Assembly (NCBI GenBank): GCA_008921705.1
Contig: VFFE01009182.1
Span: 2,850,027 to 2,914,026 of the forward strand
Origin: Burhinus oedicnemus
Lineage: Eukaryota > Chordata > Aves > Charadriiformes > Burhinidae
Length of the DNA: 64,000 nucleotides
Reading direction: 5' to 3'
How positions within the stretch are numbered: position 1 is the stretch's first letter; the number at the start of each line of letters is the position of its first letter. This document shows, one piece after another, positions 12,060 through 25,360 of this stretch. The notes under the pieces were generated by a model. That model searched no databases and was not told the origin of the DNA. It saw only the letters and a program-made list of their open reading frames with translations. A program made the position numbers and the translations under genes.

Positions 12060-12149
12060 TCAAAACATGGTTCCACAGTAATAAAGTTCCATTAAGTATC
12101 TGCCGCCTTCTTTCTCCAGGAAGTCAGCTTGGTTTTCATCTTTTTCCAT
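12060..12149 (-). CDS. Upstream ORF 1 in NRIP1 5'UTR, 29 codons
   Basis: An ATG at 12149, 22 bases inside the predicted exon, opens a 29-codon frame ending in TGA at 12060. The predicted peptide begins MEKDENQADFLEKEGG and ends YYCGTMF; no known domain is recognised. Its context (GGAGATGG) has a purine at -3 and G at +4, so scanning ribosomes could use it. If translated, it should lower initiation at the main NRIP1 start 257 bases after its stop. It may simply be a chance frame; comparison with other birds and mammals would decide. Confidence 0.35.
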   Translation of the reverse strand: MEKDENQADFLEKEGGRYLMELYYCGTMF

Positions 12150-12173
12150 CTCCACCAAGCATATAAAATTCCT

Positions 12174-15100
12174 AAGTGAAAAAACAAAACAAAAAAACAA
12201 GTGGTCAAGAAAGAAAAGATTTAGGATAATATCTAATTGCATGAGACTTCCCCCCCCCCCTTTTTTTTTAAAAAAAAAACAACCCACACATTGTCTTAGA
12301 CAGACATTCAGGATATATAAGCAATAACCACATTCCAGAAGAAATGAAGAGTCAAGTAATGGACAACGTTCATGGTAACTAATTTAAAGAACTTTGTGAA
12401 AACAATTCTGAGACAGAAAATTTTATACAAAAATTAAGCTTAACTATCATAAGCATAGCTACTACAAGCATTCATCAAATTTCTCTATCTTACAGCTCAA
12501 AATAAGGAATAGCAACCATGAAAGGAAAGTCTTACAGCACTCTATAGTTTTTAAAAAAGTTACATTTGATTTTACTTCACAGTTGCATCAACCTTTCTTC
12601 TTATTATATAAATACATAGGACATGCAGACCACCACTATAAAAGAGAATTAATGGGAAAAGGCATGCCTAAAGTCAACGTTTAGGTTCATGTTGCGTCTG
12701 TTTTCAAATAACAGAAGAGGTAGCATCATATATGAGTACATTTTTGTTTGGCAGGTAGATGACATCACTAAAAGTAGAAACCAAGTTGCCACTGCTGCCC
12801 AGGACTATCTAGTAAGGCAAAATCTAGTATGATAGCACAACAGGGAATCTGTTGTTCTTAACAACTCCCAACTACCACAAGTCATTAGAAGAGCTATGTG
12901 ATAGGATTGGTGAAAGGTGTGCTTATCTTCCTGATAGAACATAAATCCTCATATAAAAATCCTCCCTCCACTGAAGGATTTTTACCTTTACATTCTTTCC
13001 ATGTATTAAACATATAACGGTAAAAAAACCAAAACGCCATAGGTCTTCCTTGAAGTCTTGTTATTTTCAAAGAGTATAGAATATCTCTACTCAATACTTA
13101 CTTGGATGAGGCAGTATGCTATAAAAAGCTGTTTTAAAAAGCACAACAATGACGCTTATGCTAAATGCATCTCTTCAGTTTTAGTTATATTACTGGTCAA
13201 AGATAGCATGACCAGTTCAGACAGTCAACACAGTTCAATACTGCGCTCATTACACCACACATGCCTACTCCGTCACTCATTCAGTTCTAAACTGGCATAA
13301 ATATTCAACATGAGCAAAGCTAAGTGTTGTTCCACATATTTAACTGTGCAATTTGCTTTCACAGACTAAAAGCCCATTGAAAACTTGTATTTATAAGTTT
13401 AAAAAGGATGTACATAGATGAAATCCTTGCCTCCTTAAAGAGAACATATATTTTATGATTGATTTCCAGAGGTTATTTTTTAATTCAAAAGCTACAGGCA
13501 ACTAGAAGTCAGAAAAATATCAGATCTGAAAAAAAGTAAAGAATCAGAACAACAACTAAGTAGCCATAACGTTAACAGCCCATATATCCCCCTGTGCAAA
13601 TACTCCCTTAACTAGATTTTAAGTCACTTAGCTCAGTTTTTGAGTTTCCCTATCTCAAAAAAAAAAAAAAAATTAAATTAAAATACCAGCAATGCATTGT
13701 AGTGTAAATGTGTACACCCATGTACCTAAATATCAAATGAAAAGTTTGTAGCTATTGCTGGGGTCTCAGTGCTTGTCTCAGAAATACACATCTACATTAA
13801 CCAGCATTTATATAATTACCTGCACAAGGCACAGTGTTTGTTCAAATATATAACTACACCTTAAATGTGGATTCATCTAAGTACAAATTACTGATCATCT
13901 TACTGTTTCTTCAAGAGCTTGTGCATCTCTGGGTGGGCTTTTGCAGAGTTTCAACCCAAAACAGACTAAAATCAGAAATAACAAAGCCTTAAAAAAATCA
14001 AGGTTTCCAATGAATGCATCAAGTATCCAGCAACTGCAACACCAATACAGCTAGATTTATTTCCTCAAATACTTGTGAATGCACTTATCCAGAAAATACA
14101 GTTTTCCAGTTTCTAAAAATAAACTGTTTATCTGCAGCCACATTTTCATATTTCAAAAGCGAATTAAGCTGACAGCATGCCGTTCTTAAAATGGAGCGAG
14201 TAGCATTTGATGCCCTGTGTTTTTTGTTTAAGACAATAAAATTGAGGGTTTTTTTCAAGACTTCTTACTATCTGATAAAAACAAACCTTGCAGGTCACCT
14301 TTAAGATAAAGTCCTAAACAAATGCATCATTAAGCCAGTATTCAGTAAAGCTTCACTCATTACAGCTCTGGGTAATTAAAAGACGACAATGCATTTATGC
14401 AAATCCCTTGGGTATTCAAAAATCCTGTTGCAGATGACACTTGTAGCCAGTACAGTTTACATACAATAACTACTCTAAGAAGTGTTTTGTCACCTTTATT
14501 TATTTTTTAAAAAAATTACTCAGTGCTAAGGAAATATTGCTAACTTTACAGATACCGGTTTGATGCAAAGGAGCCTTCACTAAAGAGAACGAAATCTGAA
14601 AAGCACTTAACACATCAGGCATGGGACACCAGCAATCCTTCTAAAGAGCCTGTTCTGATCTAGTGCTGCAACAGGTATTACAGCATTATAAAACCTTACA
14701 TGAGCTAACGTACAATGCACAAGTGTGATGGAGTCATCTGTCAAGAACTGAAATTATGTTTTAAAAAACTGTCTCTAAACCTACACCTTATTTGTGATGG
14801 AAAGTCCGGTAGTAAACTTCAGGGTTTGAAGGCAATGTCATAACGAAGCATTTCCAGCGAGTTTCGAACAGAGTACACTTTTCTTCCACTATCTGAAGTG
14901 TGGTCATGTGGAAACCAAACCAGCTCTGGAAATTAATGTTTAGCTGTACACTAAGATAACTATTCAGCAACCTTTTAAAAACATATAAACCATACCAGAG
15001 AATTTCCCTGGACGCACTGAAATGTTAATAGCTTTTCTCACTATTAAATATTATTCCAGAAATTACCAGAGCTGAGGAAAGAAAAAAGAACGTAAAGAAA

Positions 15101-16710
15101 AAAGGCAGAAGGAAGAGAAAGGAGAAGCCCTACAGCAATACATCTCACACTTCCCAGTAAGGGCTGAAGTAACCTTATTGCAACGAGCCTCTAACATTAA
15201 CCTCTAATGTCTATGAATCCCTAGACCTAAAAATTATTTTTAACTATTGTGACAAAATTAATTGATAAATTAAAGTTGACGTGCTTTATTGCCCGTGTAA
15301 CGACTGTATAGGCACTGGTTTTTGTTGTTTCAACTATCTTCTCCCAAACCTCTGTATCCTAACAAATAAATAAAATACTTGTTTTGCAGAGACTATTTTC
15401 AGAACCTCTATGAACAGGCATCAACCACAGCTCATTAAGCCATGTTTACCTACACAGAACTAAAGCAGCAGCAGGATTCGCAGCACAAATGCTGTAACCT
15501 GGGGAGATGCTCCCCAAGTGGAGCATACCATGGGAAATCAGTCCTACAGCCTTTTAAAACGTGCCTAGGGAGAAACTGTGGGCAGAATAGGGAAGATAAG
15601 AGAATATTAAAGTGTACACTGAACTATAGAAACTGTGTATGTCCAGAATATTAATTCTACTTTTGCAGCTGTTGGGAGTTTTTCTTTGTTTGCGAACTAC
15701 AGGTATACTTAGCCATCACAAAGATCTTAAAAGAATGATAATAAACTCTAAGATCCTTTGCTTACCATAAAGTATTACTGCTGCAAAAGATTATCAAATT
15801 TAAGAACACATGTTCTAATAGGTTAAACCACAACAACATCTGAGCCAATGGCTTTTTACTCCTGAACATCTGTTTATTTATTTTCAAAGAATTCTTTGGA
15901 TTAATAAATGTCTCAACTCTAAAACCTAATTGGAGACTCCAAACAAACAGCAGCCTCCTAGTTAACCCAACAGATAATCAGCTGCTGCCATTTAAGAAAT
16001 TAAGAACAGTTCAGAATGTAAACTAGCAAAATGACATCCATAGATACTTTTCCAATGTCCCAGACTAGTGTTTCTAGTTAAATCCTTTTGCTAAATGGAA
16101 TAGAGAACCACAGAAAATTAACACTAGACTAGTATTATTTGAGTAGGAGGGCTATGCAATCTAATGGAGATAACTCATAAAACTTGGTATTATGAAGGTG
16201 TCTTCTTCTGTAGTCTTAATTCAAGATCTTATGAAAAAAACCTTATAGAAACTATTAAGGTATTTGTTTAGGAAATCGGCAATGGCTAGCAGACTGCCCA
16301 CATGAACACTTACTAAAAGAGAGATTAGCCAAACTCATGAACACTGCTAGAATGATTAATAGAGGTTGAGATGTGTATACATATACACAGATAAAACATT
16401 TTTATTAACTGCATTTCAGAGTTCTTTAATGACTGTTAAGTTCCCGTAGTAATTTTATGTTCCATTTTTAATTTGAGTCAAAACACAAATTCATAGAGCT
16501 GAAATCAAAGCAGTCTGTGAAATTAAAATATTTCTTTAATAAATTCAGTGTTCTAATGGTTAGAAACTACTGGAAGAGACAGGAAAAAAGCCTCTCACTA
16601 GCTTACTGCCTTCCTGTTCTCATATTCCCAAATGTAAAGGCTACATACAGCCCACCACATCAACCAATGGCTCAGACAGTCATTTTAATTATTACAGATT
16701 TGAGGAATAC
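12174..16710. other. Presumed NRIP1 intron, nothing specific
   Basis: Immediately upstream of the coding exon come the branch-point region, a C10-T-A run at 12250-12280 and then ordinary A/T-rich intron sequence. No exon, transposon or RNA gene was recognised. Confidence 0.65.
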
Positions 16711-16920
16711 AGTACAGTGATTACAGCGGCAGCTTGGGATCCAGGGGTCCAATTACTTGCTGTGCTGCAGACAGGCTGTCTGACTTCTGGTTTTACTTTC
16801 CTGTACCCTGTTTTCCCAGATGGAGTAGTAATAGATGCAAACTTCAGAAAGATAATTGAGGATAAATATATTAAAGGCTATGTGTTGCTCAACAGCTCCA
16901 GGAATAGTACTGAGCAAGTA
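16711..16920 (+). repeat. MIR/CORE-SINE relic
   Basis: The stretch follows the MIR skeleton in order: CAGTGATTACAGC, then GCTTGGGATCCAGGGGTCC, ACTTGCTGTGCTG, a part ending TTTTCCCAGATGGAG followed by TAGTAATAG, then GAGGATAAATATATTAAAGG and a tail with CAGCTCCAGGAATAGTACTGAGC. MIR is a tRNA-derived amniote SINE inactive for well over 100 million years. The copy is diverged, as expected. It lies in the presumed NRIP1 5' intron. Recognition is by eye, without an alignment score. Confidence 0.65.
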
Positions 16921-17935
16921 CCCAAAACACAGGATTTTAAATGATTCACCATCCTTATAGCTGTCTGCAGTGAAATGCTCCAGGGCACAGTGAAATTAAG
17001 GTCTCCAAAAAAATTCCTAGATGCACTGGAAATTGCAGCAGAATCTTGCAGTGAACTAAAACGAATATGGAAAACGAGACTAGCTGTCCCAGAATTATTT
17101 TGTTGTTAAGCTCAATTTGTACTACTTTGATTTTAGCAGGCAGGAAGGATGTATTCAGAGTGGTGGTGTAAGCACTTCAGTTGACTTTGCTAAGGTTATA
17201 AGCAGTGAAACAGGCCTGATTCAACAACCCACGGTACCAAATCCACAGAGCTGCACAAACATGCAGGTACTTCAACGGCACTTAAGCATGTGCTACAAGA
17301 GAATCGAGTATTGAAGTGCTTTGCTAAATCCCTGCTTTATGTCAGAAATCCAACGAGATGAATGGAGCAGCTGAGACCTCTTCACAGTTTTGATTCAGGC
17401 TGTCAAGACATTTTGAAGGTTCGCTTTGCAAATGTAATTTTGAAAAAGACAAAAAAAAGGCAAAAGTGATCAGATGGCGGAGCAAAATTCAGCAATAAAT
17501 GGGTGAATTCTTCCATGGCTGCACTCAAAAGAACTTGGGAATCAACAAGCCTTTTTTTACAATAAATTCTTTTTTAAAAAAATAAATCAGGCTCTCCTCC
17601 TACAATCGTAGGATAACACTTTGAGAAAGCAAAAATAGGCTTCTTCCCAGGAGCTTGGCATGTTATTCACTCCTTCATTATGCCTACTTACTGACTCCAA
17701 AAGACATTTTGAACATGGAAAACATAGCCTATCACTTTTAAACAGCTCGGTCAGGAGAGGGCACACGGGGAATCATGTTGCAGCAGCAGCAGGATTTCTG
17801 GAGGGGCTCCCGAGGCCCTGACCCTGCCCAGCAGCCGGCGTCCCCCATCCCGGGCAGGGGTGTTCCCTGTCGGCTGACACGGTCCTGCAGCACATGGCAG
17901 CATCCCTCCTCACTCCATAAAATATCCCCCCGATT

Positions 17936-17967
17936 CCCCCCCCCCTTTTTTTGGGGGGTGGGGGGTG
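17936..17967. repeat. C10-T7-G6-T-G6 run, hairpin-prone
   Basis: Ten C, seven T and then two G6 blocks split by one T. The C and G runs can pair across the T loop, and the same run is quadruplex-prone. Such sites are often misread or unstable. Confidence 0.9.
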
Positions 17968-18243
17968 TATTTACTAGTGGCAGGGTTAGCAACAGCCACG
18001 GCTTCACGGCTAAATCCTGCGCAAGTACACAAAATCAAAAAGCCTTTTCCCCATTGCTTTGTTAAGCTGTGTACTGCCAAACACAGTTCTGACCTTACTG
18101 TCTTTTCTTACGTTTTAGACAACAGAAAGGGCTGTTAGTTATTTTCTGTGTGGGGGAGCTGTGGGGGTGGGTGGAAGGGAACAGACCCAAACCAGGCCAA
18201 TCAAAACCTTCTGATGATTTTAGCTGCTTAAATGGTAGGATTT

Positions 18244-18380
18244 AGAATCATAGAATCGTTTTGGTTGGAAGAGACCTTTAAGATCATCAAGTCCACCCAT
18301 TAACCTCACACTGTCAAGTTCCCATTAAACCACATCCCTCAGCACTACATGTACACGTCTTTTTAAATACCTCCAGGGAT
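18244..18380 (-). mobile_element. CR1 LINE 3' fragment
   Basis: The plus strand begins GAATCATAGAATCG and continues TTTTGGTTGGAAGAGACCTT, TAAGATCATCAAGTCCACCC, the reverse complement of the conserved CR1 3' end. About 135 bases remain, then homology fades into a T-run. Severe 5' truncation is usual for this non-LTR family. It lies in the presumed NRIP1 intron, in the gene's sense orientation. Confidence 0.9.
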
Positions 18381-19019
18381 TTTTTTTTTTTCTTTGAAAT
18401 ATACTGCAGAAAACCGATTCCGTAACAGCTGATGCAACAGCTCAAAGAGATGCAGAATCTACCATTTTATGAAAGCACGCAAACACCAAGTAACTGAGAA
18501 GTCCTAAGTCACATAAAATTGACAGGAACAGAGAACCAACAGCACAGCACGCACAAGAAACAGTTTTTCCTGGAAGAGTAAGATTTGACAGACCACTGGA
18601 CTGAAATGTTAGCAAGCCAACAACTGAGTGAGGAAGAGAAAACCCCAACTGTTCTGACGGTAGAGACTACTTAGATTTACTTTGGCTTTTAAGAGACTGC
18701 TAAAATGTAAATGCTAACTACTGTCCTTGTTAATTGTGGCCCCAGAGGCACAGAAGGAAGGGGAGGCTGTTCTTACATATTCCCTCTGGGGTGTGGAAAG
18801 GGGGATTCGGACACCTCATCTCCGAGTCCCTCCGCTCCTCAGATTTCACATGGGATTCTCCACCGACCGGGAATCTCTGACTCACCCAGCCCATGCAACA
18901 CCACCTCGCTGCAACGAGGAGCTTTGGGACGATACGTAATATATCAAGGGGGAATATAATATTTCCACTGTCTGCTTAAATGAGGTGTGGAAATGTCAGA
19001 GAGCTTTTCGTGTTTATGC

Positions 19020-19500
19020 AGAGGGCCTTTCGGGGGGGTGGGGTGGGGGAGGAGGGCAGCAGCAGCAAGGCAGGCCCATGCGAGGAGCCCCAGGAGTTCG
19101 AAGGCCTCAGACCCGGCAGCCAAGCGTTTCCACATGCAAGAGGGAAAGCCTGAGCAGTGCTGGCCACCATATCGCAGCTTCTACCCAACCCTGGGGGAAA
19201 GCAGGTCACAAAGAAGGTGCCCACCTAGCTCTGACACATGGGCTGTCCCCCGAGAGGGGACAGTACGAGCACGAGCGACAGCCACCCGACAGCAGCGGCG
19301 CCATGTCTGTGCTTGCAGGCTGACGGCGCACAGGAGAGAGCCGAGACCGCTGAGGTGCCACAGCAAGGCCAGCCCGGCAGCAAGGGAGCCCAGGGAGGTT
19401 GGCCTGCCCCGAGAAACAGGGTGTTGACACATGGCGCTGGTCTGCCTCTGCCGCCACTCGTCCGGGGCTGGCACTCAACCCAGCCCAGCTGCTTCTTCCA
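19020..19500. promoter_or_regulatory. Intronic CpG-rich patch
   Basis: G+C-rich sequence with many CpGs, densest at about 19240-19460. It opens with a G-run (19027-19056) that fits the quadruplex rule. Several overlapping open frames on both strands are by-products of its composition. It lies between the coding exon and the main CpG island, so it could be an alternative NRIP1 promoter or an enhancer. No exon structure was found to confirm this. Confidence 0.35.
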
Positions 19501-19608
19501 GAAACCAGAGCACAGCTTACACAAGGCCGCAGGCAGACAGTTCTGCTTCAGTTACATGCGACTTGTGTTTTTGAAGCTCAATTCACAAACCTAGCAATAA
19601 GGAGAGGA

Positions 19609-19762
19609 AAGAAAAAAAAAAACAAACCAAAACCAAAAACCAAACCCCCACACAACCCACAAAAACCCCACCCCACCCAAACAGCCACCAAAAAAAAAAA
19701 ACCCTCACCCAACACACCCAAAANNNNNNNNNNNNNNNNNNNNAAAGGGGGGGGGGGGGGGG
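19609..19762. repeat. A/C-only tract, gap and G-run
   Basis: About 115 bases with almost only A and C, then the 20-N gap, then AAA and an 18-base G run. Low complexity; any frame through it is not a gene. Confidence 0.9.
19724..19743. other. Scaffold gap (20 N)
   Basis: Twenty N between an A/C-only tract and a G18 run, most likely a failed low-complexity join. True length unknown. Confidence 1.
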
Positions 19763-22700
19763 AATGGAGGACAGACAAAAGTGCCATAAAAGCTGAGTTT
19801 TTGAAACCCTTAGTAGCAGCTCTCAAGGTTTACACAAGTACACTCAAGCACTGTACACAGCTTAATCCAAATCTGGCCTGCACGTCAAAACCTCCTGCTA
19901 AGAAGTCCCGCTAAATTCAGAGACGAATCACACGTGTGGCCATTTTCCATGCTTTTGGCACTCTTTAAACAATAGCTAATGTCAGCCTACCTTAAATTAG
20001 TATTTCTTATTCTAACAAGTGAAAGAATTGAACATCACAGAAATAATCACTCTAAGATGTGGAAAACCCCACCCTGTTCCTATCACTTACAATTTACCCC
20101 TGTAACTGAGTAGTTCCCAGAAATTTCAGTCAATTCCTTAGCACAGACCCATGCACATATATTTGTTCTTACAAATACTACTGGAGTAACATTTCTATTT
20201 TGTTCTGTAACGGTGCTGTAAAGGGCATCTTTGAGTTCATTTCTTGATCAGTATCTGCTAACACTCAGACAAGAGCTTAGAAACACACTCTCTGCCAAAT
20301 CTTTGCTAGTTGTAGTATGAAGACGTTCAACCTGTGAAGGAATCGAGCATTTGACATCTCACACTGCCCCATGAGTTGCTGTTCAATGATCTTCTGCGAC
20401 TGAAGACAAGAAGTGCAGAAACTATATGATAAGGCAGAAAAGTTACACCCCACCTGCAATAAGGACAGGAATCCAGAAGCACATATCACTAAATCTCAAC
20501 TAGCTTGGGGTAGTGTGTTGATCAAAGCTCAGAAGTACAGTAAGCAGAAAGGCTTTTGGTTAATTGAGGCTTCTTATTCAGAGAACAAGAGCAAACAGGC
20601 ACAAAAATACATATCAAAATCTGTTTTCAGGATAGAGGGGTGGATAATGTACTGGTAGGTGCAACAGAATGGACAGGGGATGGATCTTTCCAGTATTTGT
20701 AAACCACTTGCCTATAAACAAACAATTAAAAGGAAACTAACAACCAGATTCCCATTCCCTCCAACACCTACAAAAACAGATCACTGATTATGCATTTAAC
20801 TCTGTGTCAGCTCCCCAAGAATGAAACTTGATTAATATACAGTGAAGAAATCAATGTCCTGTTCTGGACAATCATGCTTTTGAGTTACGATCAATGCATG
20901 CAGATAATGCATTTCAACACAACTCTGACCTTCTGCTTGTCAGAGGGATCTAAAGATACAGCCATTTATCCACAGTACTACAATAAAATTGTGTATTTCT
21001 TGGATTTGTTGGAGTAATCATACATGTTAGGTGATTTGTCATATGGTAAGTCACTTTATGTTATTTTAAACAAGAATTGGTTTCACAGAGGCCAAACTGC
21101 AACAAAACACTAAAAAGTAATGCACAGCTTTTATTGACAGTAGTAGTTGTGTTCCACTTGGGATCAAGCATCTCATGGTTAGTTATGAATAAGAGCTAGT
21201 TTCCAGACTTTTCAACAGAATAGGTTTCACCTAACTGAACACAAATACACAGTAATTCCATAGTAAGGTGAAGTACAGGTTCACAGCTGCACAGTATTCA
21301 ATTATATGTAAAACCCCATAAATCCATGTTAAAGACCCAGATGATTTGGGGTTTTTTTAAGTGAGTGGAAGGACAATATAGTTTCTATTGTAATGGGAGA
21401 TTTCAGCTTATTGTACATGATGTTTCTAAAGGGTACGGACACAGAAAAGGCTCATATAATTTCAGTTAAGTGGGAAAGGGAAAATCTGCATTAGCTCGAA
21501 GGTCTCTACAAGTTCAATTACAATAGAAAATTGATTATTTTTTTCCCCTCCAAAGCAGCAATAAAACTAAGTGGAATTAAAGATACAACATAAGAAGCAA
21601 CTTTAGTGAAACCTGGGGAGAAGAGGCTAACAACATCCTGTACAGAACGCCACAGAAAGGCCTCATCTGTGCCAGAATTAATCTGAAAACGTTCATAACA
21701 AAACCCTAAGTAAAATACTAAAAGCCTGTTAAGTCATAGAGATATATACAGAGATGATTGGTTAGTTAATAATACCCTCAAACATTAGGAACTGGGCTGC
21801 AACTCAACCTTAGCGATGACTCGAATCAGAACAATTACAATACCAACCGATGAAAACTGTATTCATTGCCACAAAGCCATGGCAGGAGCAGTGGATGGCT
21901 GTTTAACATGAAAGTGTTTAACTACCCCTCGATATAAGGGCATACACTTTGAAGTAATTTCTCAAATTTTATGTTTATAAAAGTGACAAGCATTTTAAGA
22001 AAAAAGACAATACGCTGTCACAAAGTTGTAGAAAAGAGTTCTTACTAATTCGTTTTATATCTGTCTTTCCTGAGTGCTGCACGAAGGAAATACTGGCAAA
22101 TTAGCAAGAAAAGACTATTGTTATTGCTTGTTCCATTAATGTCAAGGAATTTGAAACAGGTGCTTGTATCCATTTAAAACCTGTATAAAATAAAACAACA
22201 CAGATGTGTGATTGATTTCTAACAAAAGTGTGTGATTTTCATATATATAACACCATTACCCCAAAAATAAACGACCTATGAAAAGTAAATCTGTTACTCC
22301 ATACTTGCACGTAAGTATTGGCTAATTTGGGACCACCTTTCACAGTGCCTATCAAACCAACAACCTCACTAAGCCTTTATAAAGCAATATGCCCAAAGGA
22401 ACAACTTTGCTGCCATGTTAGCAGATCTCTAAAATTAAGCCTGTGCTCAAGAGCCCTGCTGAATGCAAGCGGCACCAGCGCATCAGAGTCTAACTGGCTG
22501 ACAGCGAGCTCCATCTCGATCTCTAGAAAAAAAAGACCATCTCAGTTGCCATGAAGAACAACTCTAGTAACAAATAAAATAAACTCGTTCAGAAGCTACA
22601 CTTTTAAATGTATACAAAAATGTGGTTCTGCAAGAATTTTGGACTGATTTAAGTGTGAAGCTGCTGCCAAATCAGGCAGCCTTGTCTTGGTCTACAGATC

Positions 22701-23072
22701 TGCAGCCGCTTGTTCCTGCCACCTTCCCCCTGCATTGACACAACCATTCCTATAGAAAAGCTCCTACAAGGCAAGTCTGACTAAGTACCTCACTGCCATC
22801 AAAAGAAATCCCAAAGGTACTGCCGAGTGGTTGTTTCACAGTTCTCCATGTGGGAACGTGCGACTATGAGAACAGTGTGAGGAAGGACAAAGAGCAGGGC
22901 CTCCTCCTTTCAGTGCTGAACCGCACTTAAGCCAAATGAAAGTTAGAGGAGCATTGCCATGGGTGAGTTTCTCCAAGCAGAAACCCCACCTCCAGGCAGA
23001 AAGTCTGTGCTGAATTTGGAGGAGTTCATAGGTGAGAAAAAAATGCCTTTTTAAGAAGCATCTCCTAAACAG

Positions 23073-23076
<4 letters not shown>

Positions 23077-23110
<34 letters not shown>
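23077..23110. repeat. A34 homopolymer
   Basis: 34 A in a row on the plus strand. No retrocopy or SINE is recognised upstream, so a simple expanded run is the best reading. Confidence 0.98.
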
Positions 23111-23113
<3 letters not shown>

Positions 23114-24048
23114 ATCTACATGTCCTTTTCAAGCTCTCTGAAATCTGAAAAGATGACTAGAAATAGAATAATTCAAATATTTCAATTTTTATATTTTACT
23201 GAGGCATCCTGTGAAGCTGGAGTAGAAATCCTATTAAACTGAACTTAGTTTGTCCATCCCTAAAATAGATTTGACATACAAACACAAACACAAGGTCAAG
23301 GTCACAGATCAGCAAGAAAGATTACAAAGAGGACTGATGTAAGAGCTGGCATTTGATCAAAGCTCCTGTATTTTTTTTTATTTTTTTTTTTAGTACACTT
23401 ACCAGAAATACCACTGCATTTTCTTCACATTGGTACATTACATGTTTTAAGTATTCCCTACCTTTAAGGGCAGCTACCCTCTGCTTATTTATTTTAACAG
23501 GAGATGTTAGGCAGCATATAAAGTAAAATAAGAAAGAACTCTTACGTTAAATGAAAAGGAAGCAGAAGACACTTTTTGCCATCCTTTTCACTCTATTCAG
23601 CTATGTGCTGATACGTCTTAAATCACAAATCCAAACGGAAAACCCACTCACAAATATAGGACATGACAGTAAGACCACTGCTAGAGAATCAGGACCTCGG
23701 TTTATAACTTCATGCAGTCCGAGTTACTTAATATAGCAATTGTATATTTGGATGTGCACTTCCAAACACAACACTCGCTCATCTATCCTAATTATCTGTG
23801 TGCACAGCATATATTTCTCAATTATAAAAAAAACCAAAACCAACCAAACAACGAACTCTTAACACAAGGTCTGTGCAGAACACAATCAAACTAACCTCTT
23901 CCGTAATCAGGACAACATTTACCTCCTAGAAAGCTGCTTTAATGCTGAATGCTGAGTAAGTGAGGAGATTAAACACAGTAGCAACAGTTGAAAGACTCAT
24001 TAAAAACCCAGCTGCTGAAATAGTTAGCAATGAAAGTCATTTACTGAT

Positions 24049-24080
24049 CTACCCATCCATCCATCCACCCACCCACCGAT
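24049..24080. repeat. (CCAT/CCAC)n short tandem repeat
   Basis: CCATCCATCCATCCACCCACCCACC, a short tetranucleotide microsatellite with an internal T-to-C change spread over three units. Confidence 0.9.
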
Positions 24081-25328
24081 ACATTCTCAAAGCTTTAAAC
24101 ACATGCTGAAGAATATTTATCTTACAGGTCACGTCCACCAGACGTACCTTCTGACACTTAAACAAGAGGAAGAAAAGGTGTCTTGGGCAACACAACATCG
24201 TATGACATTCAAAGGTGTACCACTGCCACAAAGTTTAGATGCTTATTATAACAAGTAGTAATTTGAAGAATAGCGTGGCTTGTACTCTTACTTCTGAACC
24301 CCCTACTTTCAACACCAGCACAGCTCCAATGTTAGTCTAGACATGACTAGGAGCTGTTTATATTTAGACAGAGAGCTATATCTATAAATAGGACCGTTCG
24401 TGTGGGTATAAAGCTTTTATTGGAACCCATTTGGGGTGACCTGCGTAACTCACTTGTATGTGGGCATCTCAGACATTGCCAGTAAAACCTTCGTGCCATC
24501 GCACACCCTCCTGCATCTTGTTTCAGCTGTGTTTCAACATTCATTTACTGATTTTTCTCCGTTTTATTTTTGCATAGGTATTACATTCGCAGCACTCTAC
24601 CTGTGTGATTGGGTTGTTTCAGCTACTAATGAAGAGGTCTCAAATGAAAATGACCAAAAAAAAAAGGCAACTTTAAAACGATGCCTCTTCCTTGAAAACA
24701 TCCTTCACAAGAATTAGATTGTCACCATTTTATGCTACAGGATCGCCCGAGCTACTATAGTGAGATACAAATCACCCCTGAAGCCTGGGATGTGAGCTTC
24801 TCAGTGCAACGCTATAGGTGTTTTTAGCTCCGATAGTGATTCACCAGATCTTAAAACAGTCATTGGTTTAAGATCAAATTGAGTTAAGTTGTAGATCTCG
24901 GAGCAATACAATTCTGCACTTCCTTAGTGCCTCTTTTTCTAAATCCTTTCAGCAAAACAGGAGAAAAGAGGACGGGGTTTGGGGTTTTTTTTTTTAAGTG
25001 GGATTTCTATTCTTCCTACTTTGTGAAAAGCTCAGAAAGCTTCTCACTGTATTGAAGAGTTAGGAAGAATAAAAAAAAAATTAAAAAAAGAATCAGGCAG
25101 TTATTATGATTCAAGATTTTTAAAAAAAAAAAAAGGTTCATTCAACATCCACAAACAAATCAGCAACTTACTCTGAGAACCAAGCACACGTGAAAATATG
25201 TGTATAAGACATTTCACAACCAAAAACATTTTAAGAAACACATTAGTTTATTAGCAGTATAGCTACCCAACCCTTCAGACTCTAAACCAAGTCTATTTGG
25301 AGGCATATAGCTTATTTAAGTTTACTGA

Positions 25329-25360
25329 CTAATGCATGAAAACTCTAATGCATGAAAAAG
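25329..25360. repeat. 16-bp tandem duplication
   Basis: CTAATGCATGAAAACT followed directly by CTAATGCATGAAAAAG. Confidence 0.85.

Larger units (their letters stand above)
11804..12171 (-). other. NRIP1: NRIP1 5'UTR part of the coding exon
   Basis: On the minus strand a long pyrimidine tract ending TTTTTTCACTTAG precedes position 12171, which makes a strong splice acceptor about 370 bases upstream of the start ATG. A TTGAC-type branch-point candidate lies about 30-35 bases before it (about 12203-12209). The exon would then run from 12171 through the whole CDS into the 3'UTR. In mammals too, the coding exon of NRIP1 is the last one and follows short noncoding exons. The segment carries three short upstream ORFs, listed separately. 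The acceptor is a sequence prediction; RNA evidence is not available here. Confidence 0.7.

Noticed and set aside
16717..16944. 75-codon plus-strand frame
   Set aside because: Lies inside the MIR-type SINE relic; a chance frame.
18985..19594. Several overlapping frames of 80-146 codons on both strands
   Set aside because: Typical of G+C-rich sequence with few stop codons. No frame stands out or resembles a protein family.
22390..22510. Possible 5S-derived SINE (AGATCTCTAAAATTAAGC word)
   Set aside because: Only one short word resembles 5S rRNA; neighbouring parts of the 5S sequence are absent.
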